Source: Streptomyces sp. SW4 (lineage in GTDB: Bacteria > Actinomycetota > Actinomycetes > Streptomycetales > Streptomycetaceae). From it: DNA of 64,000 bases. Where the stretch lies: positions 4,647,001-4,711,000 of the forward strand of contig QKWM01000004.1 of the NCBI GenBank assembly GCA_003248315.1, written 5' to 3'. A model generated the notes under the pieces. It searched no databases. It was not told the DNA's origin and saw nothing but the letters and a program-made list of their open reading frames with translations. Both the position numbers and the translations under genes were made by a program. Of this stretch, positions 30,881 through 41,140 are shown one piece after another; position 1 is the first letter of the stretch; each line of letters starts with the position of its first letter.

Positions 30881-31023
30881 ATCGCAAGCCGGTGTGCGGG
30901 CGGGCGAGTTGGGGCCGGGGGTACGCCCCGTGAGGCCCGTGGGACGCAGTGTGAGCCACTCCACATCGCTCACCCGTATGGGGGTGGATCAGGCGTGGCA
31001 CACTGGCTCTGTACCAGAAGCAG

Positions 31024-31149
31024 CGCACTCCGGGGTCGGTGAAAGTCCGAACCGGCGGTTACAGTCCGCGACCCGGTCGCCTCCAGCGGCCGGTTGACCA
31101 GGTGAAATTCCTGGACCGACGGTTAAAGTCCGGATGGGAGGCAGTGCGC
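31024..31149 (+). ncRNA. FMN riboswitch (RFN element)
   Basis: The outer stem pairs GCGCACT (31024-31030) with AGTGCGC (31143-31149). Between them are the conserved blocks GGTGAAAGTCCGAACCGGCG, GTTACAGTCCGC, CCGGTTGACCAGGTGAAATT and CCGACGGTTAAAGTCCGGAT. It precedes the riboflavin operon by about 160 bp and should lower its expression when FMN is abundant. The remaining leader to ribE shows no other gene. Confidence 0.95.
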
Positions 31150-31311
31150 GGCGGGCGGGCACACGTGCACGCCGCCGTACCCGTACGTCCATGGGTCCGC
31201 CCAGGGGACGGCCGGCAGCCGGCGTCGTCGTCCCGTGAGTCCCCACCCGCTTCTTCTGTCGTCATCGACAGCCCCGGAGTCCGTGCCCGAAGAGGCAGGA
31301 GGACCCGGGAA

Positions 31312-31922
31312 GTGTTCACCGGAATCGTCGAAGAGCTGGGCGAGGTCACCGCCGTCGAGACCCTCGACGACGCCTGTCGCTTCCGCCTGCGCGGCCCCGT
31401 CGTCACCGAGGGCGCGAAACACGGCGACTCCATCGCCGTCAACGGCGTCTGCCTCACCGTCGTCGAGCACGAGGGCGACGAGTTCACCGCCGACGTGATG
31501 GCCGAGACCCTGAACCGCTCCAGCCTCGGCGCCCTCGCCGTCGGCTCCCGCGTCAACCTGGAGCGCCCCACCGCCGTGGGCGCCCGGCTCGGCGGGCACA
31601 TCGTGCAGGGCCACGTCGACGGCACCGGCGAGATCCTCGAACGCAAGCCGTCCGAGCACTGGGAGATCGTGAAGATCTCCCTGCCCGCCGGTCTCGCCCG
31701 CTACGTCGTCGAGAAGGGCTCCATCACCGTCGACGGCATCAGCCTCACCGTCGTCGACGCCGGCCCCGACTTCTTCACCGTCAGCCTCATCCCCACCACC
31801 CTCGCGCTGACCACGCTCGGCATCAAGCAGCCCGGCGACCCGGTCAACCTCGAGGTCGACGTCGTCGCCAAGTACGTCGAGCGGCTGCTCGGCGACCGCA
31901 TCGGACAGGGGAGACCCGGTGA
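31312..31922 (+). CDS. ribE: Riboflavin synthase alpha chain (one frameshift)
   Basis: About 203 residues made of two similar lumazine-binding halves: MFTGIVEELGEVTAVE with DSIAVNGVCLTVVE, and GGHIVQGHVDGTGEI with GSITVDGISLTVVDAG. Converts two 6,7-dimethyl-8-ribityllumazine to riboflavin. One G is missing near 31909; restoring it ends the protein at TGA 31920-31922, which overlaps the GTG start of ribM in a GTGA arrangement, a strong sign that the repair is right. GTG start with GGAGGACCCGGGA upstream. First gene of the FMN-riboswitch operon. Confidence 0.93.
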
Positions 31923-32562
31923 ACTGGCTGAACTCCGAGGCGTTCACCCTCTTCGACCAGCACATCAAGTGGTCGGACATGATCGGCAACGTCATCGGCC
32001 TGCTGGCCCTCGCGCTCGGCTGGCGCCGCTCCATCTGGACCTGGCCCGCCCAGTTCGTCTCCGGCCTCATCCTCTTCGCGGCCTTCGCCACCGCCCACCT
32101 CTCCGGCAGCGCGGGCAAGCAGATCGTCGTCATGGCGGTCGCCGCCTGGGGCTTCTGGCAGTGGAACCGCGGCCGCCGGCAGGCCCAGGACGGCTCCATC
32201 GCCGTCCGCTTCGCCACCTGGCGCGAGCGCGCGGCCCTGGCCGGCGCCGCCGCCGTCGGCACCCTCGCGGTCGGCGGCCTGTTCACCGCTTACCCCACCC
32301 TGTCCTGGGACCCTGGCCGGACGCCTACATCTTCGTCGGCACCGTCGTCGCCATGTACGCCCAGGCGCGCGGCATGGTCGAGTTCTGGTTCGCCTGGCTG
32401 CTCGTCGACCTGGTCGGCGTGCCCCTGAACTTCGCCAACGGCTTCGCCTTCTCCGGATTCGTCTACGTCCTCTACGGCGCGCTCGTCCTGTGGGGCATGC
32501 GCGACTGGTGGCTGCGTTCCCGCAGGGCCGCGCAGCCCGTCCTGGAAGGAGCCCCCGCATGA
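31919..32562 (+). CDS. ribM: PnuC-family riboflavin transporter RibM (one frameshift)
   Basis: About 214 residues with several membrane helices and PnuC-type aromatic motifs such as GWRRSIWTWPAQFVSG and AAWGFWQWNRG. PnuC-like proteins inside FMN-riboswitch operons of Streptomyces and Corynebacterium (RibM, also PnuX) transport riboflavin by facilitated diffusion; the position between ribE and ribAB supports that over nicotinamide riboside. One C is missing near 32310 (GACCCCTGG expected). Its stop overlaps the ribAB start (ATGA). Confidence 0.9.
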
Positions 32563-33900
32563 GCGCCCACCGGTCTCCCACCGCCGCCCCGAGGGAGGCG
32601 CTGCGCGCCGCCCCTTCGATCCCGCCCGTCCTCTACGGCACCGACGGTCCCGACGACCTCGTGCTCGACCCCGTGGAACAGGCCGTCGCCGACATCGCCG
32701 CGGGCCGCCCGGTCGTGGTCGTCGACGACGAGAACCGCGAGAACGAGGGCGACCTCGTCGTCGCCGCCGAGAAGGCGACCGAGGAGATCGTCGCCTTCAT
32801 GATGAGCGAGTGCCGCGGCCTGATCTGCGCCCCCATGGAGGGCGAGGAACTGGACCGGCTGGAGCTGCCGCAGATGGTCCAGGACAACACCGAGTCGATG
32901 AAGACCGCCTTCACCGTCTCCGTGGACGCCTCCGCCGAGCACGGCGTGACCACCGGGATCTCCGCCGCCGACCGCGCCGCCACCCTCCGGCTGCTCGCGA
33001 GCGGCGCCGCCGAGCCCACCGACCTGGTCCGCCCGGCCACATCTTCCCGCTGCGGGCCCGCGCCGGCGGCGTCCTGACGCGCAACGGCCACACCGAGGCC
33101 GCCGTCGACCTCGCCCGCCTCGCCGGACTGCGCCCGGCCGGCGCCATCGTGGAGATCGCCGGCGAGGACGGCCGGATGCTGCGGCTGCCCGAGCTGATCC
33201 CGTTCGCCCGCAAGCACGGCCTGACGATCATCTCGATCGAGGACCTGATCGCCTACCGCCGCAGCGCCGAGCCCACCGTCCGCCGCGAGGCCGAGGTCAA
33301 CCTCCCCACCGCCCACGGCACCTTCACGGCGTACGGCTACCGCTCCACCGTCGACGGCGTCGAGCACGTCGCCCTCGTCCACGGCGACCTCGGCGACGGC
33401 ACCGACGTCCTCGTCCGGGTCCACTCCGAGTGCCTGACCGGCGACGTCTTCGGCTCCCAGCGCTGCGACTGCGGCCCCCAGCTCGACGCCTCCCTCGCCC
33501 GCATCCAGTCCGAGGGCCGGGGCGTCGTCGTCTACCTGCGCGGCCACGAGGGACGCGGCATCGGCCTGATGTCCAAGCTGCGCGCCTACGAACTCCAGGA
33601 GCGCGGCCGGGACACCCTCGACGCCAACCTGGAACTCGGCCTGCCCGCCGACGCCCGGGACTACGGCGCCGGCGCGCAGATCCTCGCCGACCTCGGGGTG
33701 CGCTCGGTCCGGCTGCTGACCAACAATCCGAGAAGAGCGCGGCCCTCGGCCGGCACGGCATCGACGTCGTCAGGCGCGAGCCGATGCCCGTCCAGGCGGG
33801 CGAACACAACCTCCGCTACCTGCGCACCAAGCGGGACCGGATGGGGCACGACCTGCCCTGGCTGGACACCACCGCCGTGTCCACCTGCGGCAACCAGTAA
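32559..33900 (+). CDS. ribAB: Bifunctional DHBP synthase / GTP cyclohydrolase II (two frameshifts)
   Basis: About 447 residues. The RibB half has VVVVDDENRENEGDLVVAAE and GHTEAAVDLARLAGL (3,4-dihydroxy-2-butanone 4-phosphate synthase). The RibA half has the zinc set ECLTGDVFGSQRCDCGPQL and YLRGHEGRGIGL (GTP cyclohydrolase II). Together they supply both precursors of riboflavin. Single bases are missing near 33040 (CGCCCCGGC expected) and 33729 (AATCCCGAG). The N-terminus has a 40-residue extension before the RibB core, common in streptomycetes. Confidence 0.94.
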
Positions 33901-33925
33901 CAGCACGGAACCACCGAGGAGAGAC

Positions 33926-34410
33926 GTGAGCGGCAAGGGTGCACCGGAACTGTCCGTACGCAACGTGGGGGACCTCAGGGTCGCCGTGATCGCGGCGCAG
34001 TGGCACGAGAAGGTGATGGACGGACTGGTGGACGGCGCCCTGCGCGCCCTGCACGACCTCGGCATCGACGAGCCGACCCTGCTGCGGGTCCCCGGCAGCT
34101 GGGAGCTGCCCGTCGTCGCCAAGGTCCTCGCCGGCCGGGGCTACGACGCGATCGTCGCCCTCGGCGTCGTCATCCGCGGCGGCACCCCCACTTCGACTAC
34201 GTGTGCCAGGGCGTCACCCAGGGCCTCACCCAGGTCTCCGTGGACACCGGCGTCCCCGTCGGCTTCGGCGTCCTCACCTGCGACACCGAGGAGCAGGCCC
34301 TGGACCGGGCCGGCCTGGAGGGCTCCAGCGAGGACAAGGGCCACGAGGCGGTGACGGCGGCGGTCGCCACCGCGGCCACCCTGCGCTCGGTATCCGAGCC
34401 CTGGCGCTGA
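33926..34410 (+). CDS. ribH: 6,7-dimethyl-8-ribityllumazine synthase (one frameshift)
   Basis: About 161 residues with VAVIAAQWHEKVMDGLVDGAL, the VPGSWELPVVAKVLA substrate loop and the VIRGGTPHFDYVCQG motif with its catalytic histidine. Joins the RibB product and the pyrimidinedione to form lumazine. GTG start behind GAGGAGAG. One C is missing near 34190 (ACCCCCCAC expected). Last rib gene; hisE starts 34 bp later, so the his genes may share the transcript. Confidence 0.94.
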
Positions 34411-34444
34411 GCAGCCGGGCGGAGCGCGTAGGGTAAGGACCACC

Positions 34445-34717
34445 ATGTCCAAGAAGACGTTCGAGGAGCTGTTCACCGAGCTCCAGCACAAGGCCGCCCA
34501 CGGCGATCCCGCCACTTCCCGCACCGCCGAGCTGGTGGACAAGGGCGTCCATGCCATCGGCAAGAAGGTCGTCGAGGAGGCCGCCGAGGTCTGGATGGCC
34601 GCCGAGTACGAGGGCAAGGAGGCGGCCGCCGAGGAGATCTCGCAGCTGCTGTACCACGTCCAGGTGATGATGGTCGCCCGCGGCATCAGCCTCGACGACG
34701 TCTACGCCCACCTGTAA
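34445..34717 (+). CDS. hisE: Phosphoribosyl-ATP pyrophosphohydrolase
   Basis: Intact 90-residue protein, the usual length in actinobacteria. KTFEELFTELQHKA and the metal-binding core KKVVEEAAEVWMAAEYEG with EEISQLLYHVQVMM match the MazG-like HisE fold. Catalyses the second step of histidine biosynthesis, making phosphoribosyl-AMP. AAGGAC lies upstream of the ATG. It is followed by hisG after 52 bp, the normal streptomycete pair. Confidence 0.95.
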   Translation: MSKKTFEELFTELQHKAAHGDPATSRTAELVDKGVHAIGKKVVEEAAEVWMAAEYEGKEAAAEEISQLLYHVQVMMVARGISLDDVYAHL

Positions 34718-34769
34718 GCCGCACCCCCGCCGTTCCCCTCTCACGTCTCACGCAAAGGAAGCCGACCTC

Positions 34770-35618
34770 ATGCTGCGCATCGCCGTCCCCAACAAGGGTT
34801 CACTGTCCGGCCCTGCGGCGGAGATGCTGCATGAGGCCGGCTACCAGCAGCGCCGCGAGTCCAAGGAACTGCGCATCGTCGACCCGGTCAACGAGGTGGA
34901 GTTCTTCTACCTCCGCCCCCGCGACATCGCGATCTACGTCTCCTCCGGCATGCTCGACATCGGCATCACCGGCCGCGACCTGCTGATCGACTCGGGAGCC
35001 GACGCCGAGGAGATCCTTCCGCTCGGTTTCGCCCGCTCCACCTTCCGCTACGCCGCCAAGCCGGGCACGGCGACCGGCGTCGCGGACCTCAAGGGCAGGA
35101 CCGTCGCCACCTCCTACGAGGGCATCGTCGCCAAGCACCTCGCCGACAACGGCATCGACGCCTCCGTCGTCCACCTCGACGGCGCCGTCGAGACCGCCAT
35201 CGAGCTGGGCGTCGCCGAGGTCATCGCCGACGTCGTGGAGACGGGCACCTCGCTGCGCAACGCCGGCCTGGAGGTCTTCGGCGAGCCCATCATGAGGTCC
35301 GAGGCGGTGGTGATCCGCCGCACCGGCGCCGACCCCGAGGACGCCAAGGTGCAGCAGTTCCTGCGCCGGCTCCAGGGCGTCCTCGTCGCCCGGACGTACG
35401 TGATGATGGACTACGACTGCCGCGTGGAGCAGCTGGAGAAGGCCGTCGCCCTCACCCCGGGCCTGGAGTCCCCGACCGTCTCCCCGCTGCACAACGAGGG
35501 CTGGGTCGCCGTCCGGGCCATGGTCCCGTCCAAGGACGCCCAGCGGATCATGGACGACCTGTACCAGATCGGCGCCCGCGCCATCCTGACGACGGCCATC
35601 CACGCCTGCCGTCTCTGA
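34770..35618 (+). CDS. hisG: ATP phosphoribosyltransferase (long form)
   Basis: Intact 282-residue protein, the long HisG type with a C-terminal regulatory domain. MLRIAVPNKGSLSGPAAEML opens it, YVSSGMLDIGITGRDLL and DLKGRTVATSYEGI follow, and GAVETAIELGVAEVIADVVETGTSLRNAGL is the phosphoribosyl-pyrophosphate loop. First enzyme of histidine biosynthesis, normally inhibited by histidine through the C-terminal domain (SPLHNEGWVAVRAMV region). AAAGGAAG lies eight to ten bases before the ATG. Confidence 0.95.
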   Translation: MLRIAVPNKGSLSGPAAEMLHEAGYQQRRESKELRIVDPVNEVEFFYLRPRDIAIYVSSGMLDIGITGRDLLIDSGADAEEILPLGFARSTFRYAAKPGTATGVADLKGRTVATSYEGIVAKHLADNGIDASVVHLDGAVETAIELGVAEVIADVVETGTSLRNAGLEVFGEPIMRSEAVVIRRTGADPEDAKVQQFLRRLQGVLVARTYVMMDYDCRVEQLEKAVALTPGLESPTVSPLHNEGWVAVRAMVPSKDAQRIMDDLYQIGARAILTTAIHACRL

Positions 35619-35688
35619 CGCACGACGAGCGCCCCGACGAGCCGCACGACGCGTGCACCAGCGCCCGACGATCCGAGAGACCGCGACC

Positions 35689-36152
35689 ATGTCCGACCCG
35701 ACCGCCCCGCCCGCGCTCCCCGTCACCTTCCGGCCGGGACGCACCCGCGCCGTCCTGTACACCGCGGCCGTCGCCTGCTTCGCCGCCATCACGGCGGTCG
35801 CGATGCTGCTGGACCGGCTCGGGCCGGGGAGCGGCTCAGCTTCGTGCTGACCGCCGTGCTCCTGGACTGCGTGCTGCTCCTGCTGGCCCGGCCCAAGGTC
35901 GTCGCCGAGGAGTCCGGGGTGACGGTCGTCAACCTCACCAGCAAGCGCCGGCTGGAGTGGGCGGAGATCGTCCGGGTGAACCTGCGGCCCGGCGACCCGT
36001 GGGTCTTCCTCGACCTCAGCGACGGCACCAGCCTGCCCGCGCTCGGCATCCAGCCCGGCATCGCCAAGGCCCGCGCCATCGCCGACGCGCGGGCGCTGCG
36101 TGCCCTCGCCGAGGCCCGCTCCGAGGTGGCTCCCGAGGACCGCCGGAGCTGA
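35689..36152 (+). CDS. Membrane-anchored PH domain protein (one frameshift)
   Basis: About 154 residues. Two adjacent hydrophobic helices (AVLYTAAVACFAAITAVAML and LSFVLTAVLLDCVLLLL) precede a small bacterial PH-like domain with VVAEESGVTVVNLTSKRRLEWAEIVRV and WVFLDLSDGTSLPALGI. It is a regular neighbour of hisG in streptomycetes. Function unknown. One G is missing near 35835 (CCGGGGGAGCGG expected). The 249-bp gap after it contains a 7-bp stem at 36230-36251 and no gene. Confidence 0.8.
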
Positions 36153-36401
36153 TCCGGGCCCTGCCGCAGACCCCGGCGGGGTGAGGCGGGTACCCGATCG
36201 GGGCCGTCCACCCTGCCCGGTCCGGGCCGGCGCCCTTAATCTGGAGGGCGCAGCCGCGGCCGTCGCGGCCGCGCCCCTGCCGCTCCGACCCGGGAGCCGG
36301 GGGCTCCCGCCTACCCGAGGAGTGACTCCCTCCGGCGATGGACGGATCGTCCTGTAGTACCTGCGCCGCCCCTCCCGACCCGGTGCGGAGGCGGCGGCAT
36401 C

Positions 36402-37733
36402 ATGACCCTTCCCCTGCTGCTCCTGGCAGCCGCCTTCCTGCTGATCCTCGCCAACGGGTTCTTCGTCGCCGCCGAGTTCGGCCTGGTGACCGTCGAACGC
36501 GCCGACGCCGAGCGGGCCGCCGCGAGCGGTGACCGCCGCGCCCGCCGGGTGGTCGAGGCCCTCGGGGAACTGTCCTTCCAGCTGTCCGGCACCCAGCTCG
36601 GCATCACCCTCACCTCCCTCGTCGTCGGCATGCTCGCCCAGCCGGCCCTGGCCCGGCTGCTGGACGGCCCGTTCACCGCGGCCGGCCTGCCCGAGGGCGC
36701 GGTGCCCGGTGCGGCGGTGGCCGTCGGGATGCTGCTGGCCTCGGCCGTGCAGATGGTGATCGGCGAGCTGGTGCCCAAGAACTGGGCGGTGTCCCGGCCC
36801 CTGCAGGTCGCCCGGTTCGTGGCCGGGCCGCAGTACGTCTTCGCCCGCCTGTTCCGGCCGGTGATCGCCGCGCTCAACGCCGTCGCCAACCGCCTGGTGC
36901 GCGCCCTCGGCTTCGAGCCGGCCGAGGAGCTGGCCTCCGCCCGCACCCCCGGCGAACTGGTCTCCCTGGCCCGGCACTCGGCCCGCGCGGGCGCCCTGGA
37001 GCAGGACACCGCGGACCTGTTCGTCCGGACCCTGTCGCTCGGCGAGCTGACCGCCCAGCACGTCATGACACCCCGGGTGAAGGTCAGCGCCCTCCAGGTG
37101 TCGGCCACCGCCGAGGACGTGGTCAACCTGACCCGCGCCACCGGTCTGTCCCGCTTCCCCGTCTACCGGGAGCGGATCGACGAGATCACCGGCATGGTCC
37201 ACCTCAAGGACGCCCTCGCGGTGCCCGCCCACGAGCGGCTGCGCACCCCGGTGGGCCGGATCGCCCGGCCCGCCCTGCTGGTCCCCGAGACCCTGCCGGT
37301 CCGGCCGCTGCTGGCCCGGCTGCGCAGCGAGCAGCCGATCGCCGTCGTCGTCGACGAGTACGGCGGCACGGCCGGCGTGGTCACCCTGGAGGACATCGTC
37401 GAGGAACTCGTCGGCGAGGTCCGCGACGAGCACGACGTGCACGACCTGCCCGAGCTGGCCCCCGCCGCGGCGGAGGACGGCCGGCCCGCCTGGGACGCCG
37501 ACGGCGGCTGCCGCGTCGACGTGCTGCGGCGCATCGGGCTCGACGTGCCGGACGGGCCGTACGAGACCGTCGCCGGGCTGGTCGCCGATCTGCTCGGCCG
37601 GATCCCGGCCGTCGGCGACCGCGCGGAGCTGCCCGGCTGGCGGCTGTCCGTCCGCCGGGTGGGCCGTTACCGCGCCGAGCGGGTGCGGCTGGTGCGCACC
37701 GCGCCGGCGCCCGTGCTGGAGGGCGCCCGATGA
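36402..37733 (+). CDS. CNNM/CBS-domain membrane protein (HlyC/CorC family), first copy
   Basis: Intact 443-residue protein. An N-terminal CNNM (DUF21) transmembrane domain with LILANGFFVAAEFGLVTVERADAER and the SGTQLGITLTSLVVG and GELVPKNWAV motifs is followed by paired CBS domains (AQHVMTPRVKVSAL; IAVVVDEYGGTAGVVTLEDIVEELVGE) and a CorC-like C-terminal domain. Members are linked to divalent cation (Mg/Co) transport or efflux and, historically, to haemolysin. It overlaps the next, related gene by four bases (ATGA), so the two form a heteromeric or tandem pair. Confidence 0.9.
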   Translation: MTLPLLLLAAAFLLILANGFFVAAEFGLVTVERADAERAAASGDRRARRVVEALGELSFQLSGTQLGITLTSLVVGMLAQPALARLLDGPFTAAGLPEGAVPGAAVAVGMLLASAVQMVIGELVPKNWAVSRPLQVARFVAGPQYVFARLFRPVIAALNAVANRLVRALGFEPAEELASARTPGELVSLARHSARAGALEQDTADLFVRTLSLGELTAQHVMTPRVKVSALQVSATAEDVVNLTRATGLSRFPVYRERIDEITGMVHLKDALAVPAHERLRTPVGRIARPALLVPETLPVRPLLARLRSEQPIAVVVDEYGGTAGVVTLEDIVEELVGEVRDEHDVHDLPELAPAAAEDGRPAWDADGGCRVDVLRRIGLDVPDGPYETVAGLVADLLGRIPAVGDRAELPGWRLSVRRVGRYRAERVRLVRTAPAPVLEGAR

Positions 37734-38766
37734 GCGTCCTCCAGCTGGTCCTGGCGGCCCTGCTGGTGCTCGCCAACGGCTTCTTCGTCGGCGCCGAGTT
37801 CGCGCTCGTCTCCGTGCGGCGCAGCCAGATCGAGCCGCTCGGCACCGCCCGCGCCCGCCGGGTCCTGTACGGGCTGGAGAACCTGCCGCGGATGATGGCG
37901 GCGGCCCAGTTCGGCATCACCGTCTGCTCGCTGACGCTCGGCGCGGTCGCCGAGCCGACGGTCGCCCGCCTGCTGGAGCCGTTCTTCGCGTGGCTCCGTC
38001 TCCCGCACGGCGTGATCCACCCGCTCGGCTACGTCATCGCGCTGGCCGTCGTCGTCTTCTGCCACCTCGTCATCGGCGAGATGGTCCCGAAGAACCTGGC
38101 GATGGCCGCCCCGGAGAAGGCCGCGCTCTGGCTGAGCCCCGGCCTGGTCGCCTTCGCCCGCCTGTGCGGGCCGGTCACCGTCGCCCTCGGCGCCTGCTCC
38201 CGGGGCGTGCTGCGGCTGTTCCGCGTCGAGCCCAGGACGAGGTGGAGGCCGTCTTCACCAGCGAACAGCTCAACCGCCTGGTCGAGGACGCGGGCCAGGC
38301 CGGGCTGCTCGACGCCGAGGAGCGGGAGCGGCTGGGCGACGCCCTGGAGCTGGGCTCGCGCACCGTGCGGGACGTGCTGCTGCCCCGGGAGTCGCTGGTG
38401 ACGGTCGGTCCCTCGGCCACTCCGGCCCGGATCGTCGAGCTGACCGCGCGCACCGGCTACTCGCGCTTCCCGGTCGCGGCACCGGGCGGCGCCTTCATGG
38501 GCTATCTGCACGTGAAGGACGTCCTGGACCTGGAGGAGCCGGACCGGGCGGTGCCCCAGCGGGTCTGGCGCCCCATGACGACCCTCCGCCCCGATCTCCC
38601 CCTGGACGACGCCCTCACGGTCATGCGCCGGGCGGCCACCCATCTGGCCCAGGTGGCGGACGGCTCGGGACGGGTGCTGGGCCTGGTCGCCCTGGAGGAC
38701 GTCCTGGAACTGCTGGTGGGCGAGGTCCGGGACCCGGCCCACCGGCAGCCCCAGCCCGCGCCGTGA
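37730..38766 (+). CDS. CNNM/CBS-domain membrane protein (HlyC/CorC family), second copy (one frameshift)
   Basis: About 345 residues, paralogous to the preceding gene. LVLANGFFVGAEFALVSVRRSQIE, AAAQFGITVCSLTLGAVAEP and GEMVPKNLAMA define the CNNM domain; RTVRDVLLPRESLVTV and RVLGLVALEDVLELLVGEV are the CBS pair. Unlike the first copy it lacks the CorC C-terminal domain. One base is missing near 38234 (GAGCCCCAGGACGAG expected). The tandem long/short pair is the usual arrangement in streptomycetes. Confidence 0.88.
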
Positions 38767-38824
38767 CCGGCCAGCGCCATGACCGGTCACGGCGCGGGCG
38801 CGGCATCGGCACCGGTACCGCCCC

Positions 38825-40687
38825 TCAGATCCCCGGAGGATCCTGCGGCCCCCGGCCCGACAGCACCTCCCCGTACGCCTGCATCAGATCCGGCAACCGC
38901 AGCGTCGCCAGGTCCTCCCGGGTCAGCTCCCCGGGCAGACGGACAGCCGCAGGTCCCGGTACGCACAGCTCTTCTCGTACAGCGTCCGCAGGAACCGCCC
39001 GTTGCCCAGCTCGTCGATCCACCCCTGGTCCACCACGTGCCCGGCGATCGACCGCAGTTCGTCGAGGGCCTCCTCGTCCCACACGTCACCGTTCTCGGCG
39101 GCCAGCACCTCCCGATCGCCGTCAGCTCCAGCGGACGGTAGGAGGGGAAGTCGACCCGGGTGGTGAACCGGGACGACAGCCCGGGGTTGGCGGCCAGCAG
39201 GCGGTCCATGCCCTCCGGATAGCCGGCGAGGATCACCACCAGGTGGTCCCGGTTGTCCTCCGCCCGCTTCAGCAGCACCTGGAGCGCCTCGTCCCCGTAC
39301 GCGTCCCCCTTGCCGTACCCGGAGTTGGACAGGGAGTAGGCCTCGTCGACGAAGAGCACGCCCCGAGCGCCGAGTCGATCAGCTCGTTGGCCTTCACCGC
39401 CGTCTGGCCGAGGTACTCACCGACCAGATCGGCCCGCTGCGCCTCCACGAGATGGTCGCCGCCGAGCAGTCCGAGCGCGTAGAAGACGCGGCCCAGGATG
39501 CGGGCCACCGTGGTCTTGCCGGTGCCGGACGGGCCGGAGAAGACGAAGTGGCGTTTGGGAGGCTGCACCGGCAGCCCTGCCCGGCTCTCAGCCGCGCCAT
39601 GTTCAGCTGCGCGGACAGGGCCTTGACCTGGCGTTTCACCGGTTCCAGGCCCACCATGCGCTCCAGTTCGGCGAGCGCCTCCTCCAATAACGCCGGGTCG
39701 GTCGGGCCCGTGGGCAGCGACGGTTCCGGCCCGCCGGACCGCTCCCGCACGGGCGGCCCGGTCACCGACACCAGGGAGGCGGGGGACGGCTCCGGGGGTA
39801 GGACAGCTTCAGGTCCCGCCCCTCCGTGCCGAACAGCGGATCGAGCCCGTCCGGTGTGCCGTCCACCCCGTCCTGTCCCGCGCCGGTCAGCGTGAGCGCC
39901 GCGAGATCGGCCGCGTCGTCGTACCCGTCGCCCTCGGCGATCGCCGCGAGCCGGGCCGAGGTGTCCATGAAACCGGGGTCCACCCGGTGCACCGCCCGGT
40001 ACAGCGGCAGTGCGGCGGCGCTGCGGCCGGTGCCCTCGTGCGCCCGGGCCAGCCAGTAGCGCAGCTCCTTGCGCTGCGGCTGCTCGCTGCGGCACCGCAT
40101 CAGGGCGGCCGACAGCAGCGGCTCGGCCTGCCCGTACATCTCCAGCCGGACCCGTGCCATGCCGCCGAACAGCCCGGCCTCGATGCCCAGCATCGGATCG
40201 CCGAGCAGCGGGTCGGTGTGCCGGACCAGCTGCTCCCAGTCCTTGACGAGGTAGGCGCGGCAGGCGTGCAGGAAGCGGACCTGGGCGTCGGTGTCGACCG
40301 GCGGCAGCCCGGCCAGTGCCCGGTCCAGCTCCGGGACATGGCGACCGTCGAGCCAGTGGGAGGCGTGCGCGAGCAGCAGGTCGCGCGGGCTCTCCAGCAC
40401 CGGCTGCACCCACCAGCCCAGCCAGTACCAGGAGTTGAGCGTGCGGCGGTGGCGGGCCCGCTGCTCGCCGAACCGGTCGCGGTGCCGGAACATCCTCAGC
40501 AGCGCGGTCGTCGTGTCCACGCGCAGCGCGTGCAGCCCCAGCCAGCCGTCGGCCATCCCGGGGTCGATGCGCACCGCGGTCCGGAACTCCTCCTCCGCCT
40601 GCGGATAGGAGCCCATGGTGTAGGCGTCCACGCCCCGCAGCCAGGCGAGATCGGCCGGGCGGGCGGGCTCTGTGTGCCGAAGTCCAT
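38825..40687 (-). CDS. EccA/CbxX-type AAA ATPase with TPR-like N-terminus (six frameshifts)
   Basis: About 622 residues. The N-terminal half is helical and TPR-like (AYTMGSYPQAEEEFRTAVRIDPGMADGW). The C-terminal AAA module has Walker A FSGPSGTGKTTVARILG near residue 385, Walker B GGVLFVDEAYSLS and sensor AGYPEGMDRLLAANPGLSSRF, all typical of the CbxX/SpoVK/EccA family that powers type VII secretion in mycobacteria. No Esx or Ecc partner genes are adjacent. Single bases are missing near 40660, 39795, 39560, 39363, 39110 and 38935. It converges on the CNNM pair. Confidence 0.82.
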
Positions 40688-40968
40688 CAGGTCCCCCACA
40701 AACCGTGCCCCCGTCGGTATGACGCCGGGCGGGCCCGCCCCGGCCCCCTCGGCCGAAGCGCTGAACCGTCGTGCCACTGCCCGGAGTTGCCGGTGCGCGG
40801 GATCGTCCGTAGATCGCACCGAGGGCATCGTACCCGCGGGATGTGCGCTCCGAAGAGGGCCGTGGGGCGCCGTTCGACGAGGTGGGAGCGGAGGGGCCGC
40901 ACCGCCGACGGTGACCGAGGGTGAGCGCCCGGGGCCGTCCGGAGGGGCAAAAGGGAAAGAGGACAGAA

Positions 40969-41004
40969 CGAAGCCCCGATCACGGGGAACAACCGGGGGC
41001 TTCG
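40969..41004. terminator. Hairpin in the gap upstream of the AAA ATPase
   Basis: CGAAGCCCCG pairs with CGGGGGCTTCG across a 14-base loop. It lies in the 453-bp gap between the starts and ends of the AAA ATPase (minus) and the kinase (minus), 137 bp after the proposed kinase stop, so it could end kinase transcription. The rest of the gap shows no gene. Confidence 0.5.
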
Positions 41005-41140
41005 CGTCTGCCGGCGGCTCTCGATCGGCCGCACATTGAGAACGTAAGACCTGTACGGCCTTTGGGTCAAGCCGAGTTGGGACACTCCGGGAAGTTGCCC
41101 GAGGAGATCTTCACAAGTTCAGCACACTGCGGATGTGCTG

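Noticed and set aside
36230..36251. Stem upstream of the CNNM genes as a metal riboswitch
   Set aside because: Only 7 bp of stem and none of the conserved cores of M-box or yybP-ykoY elements.
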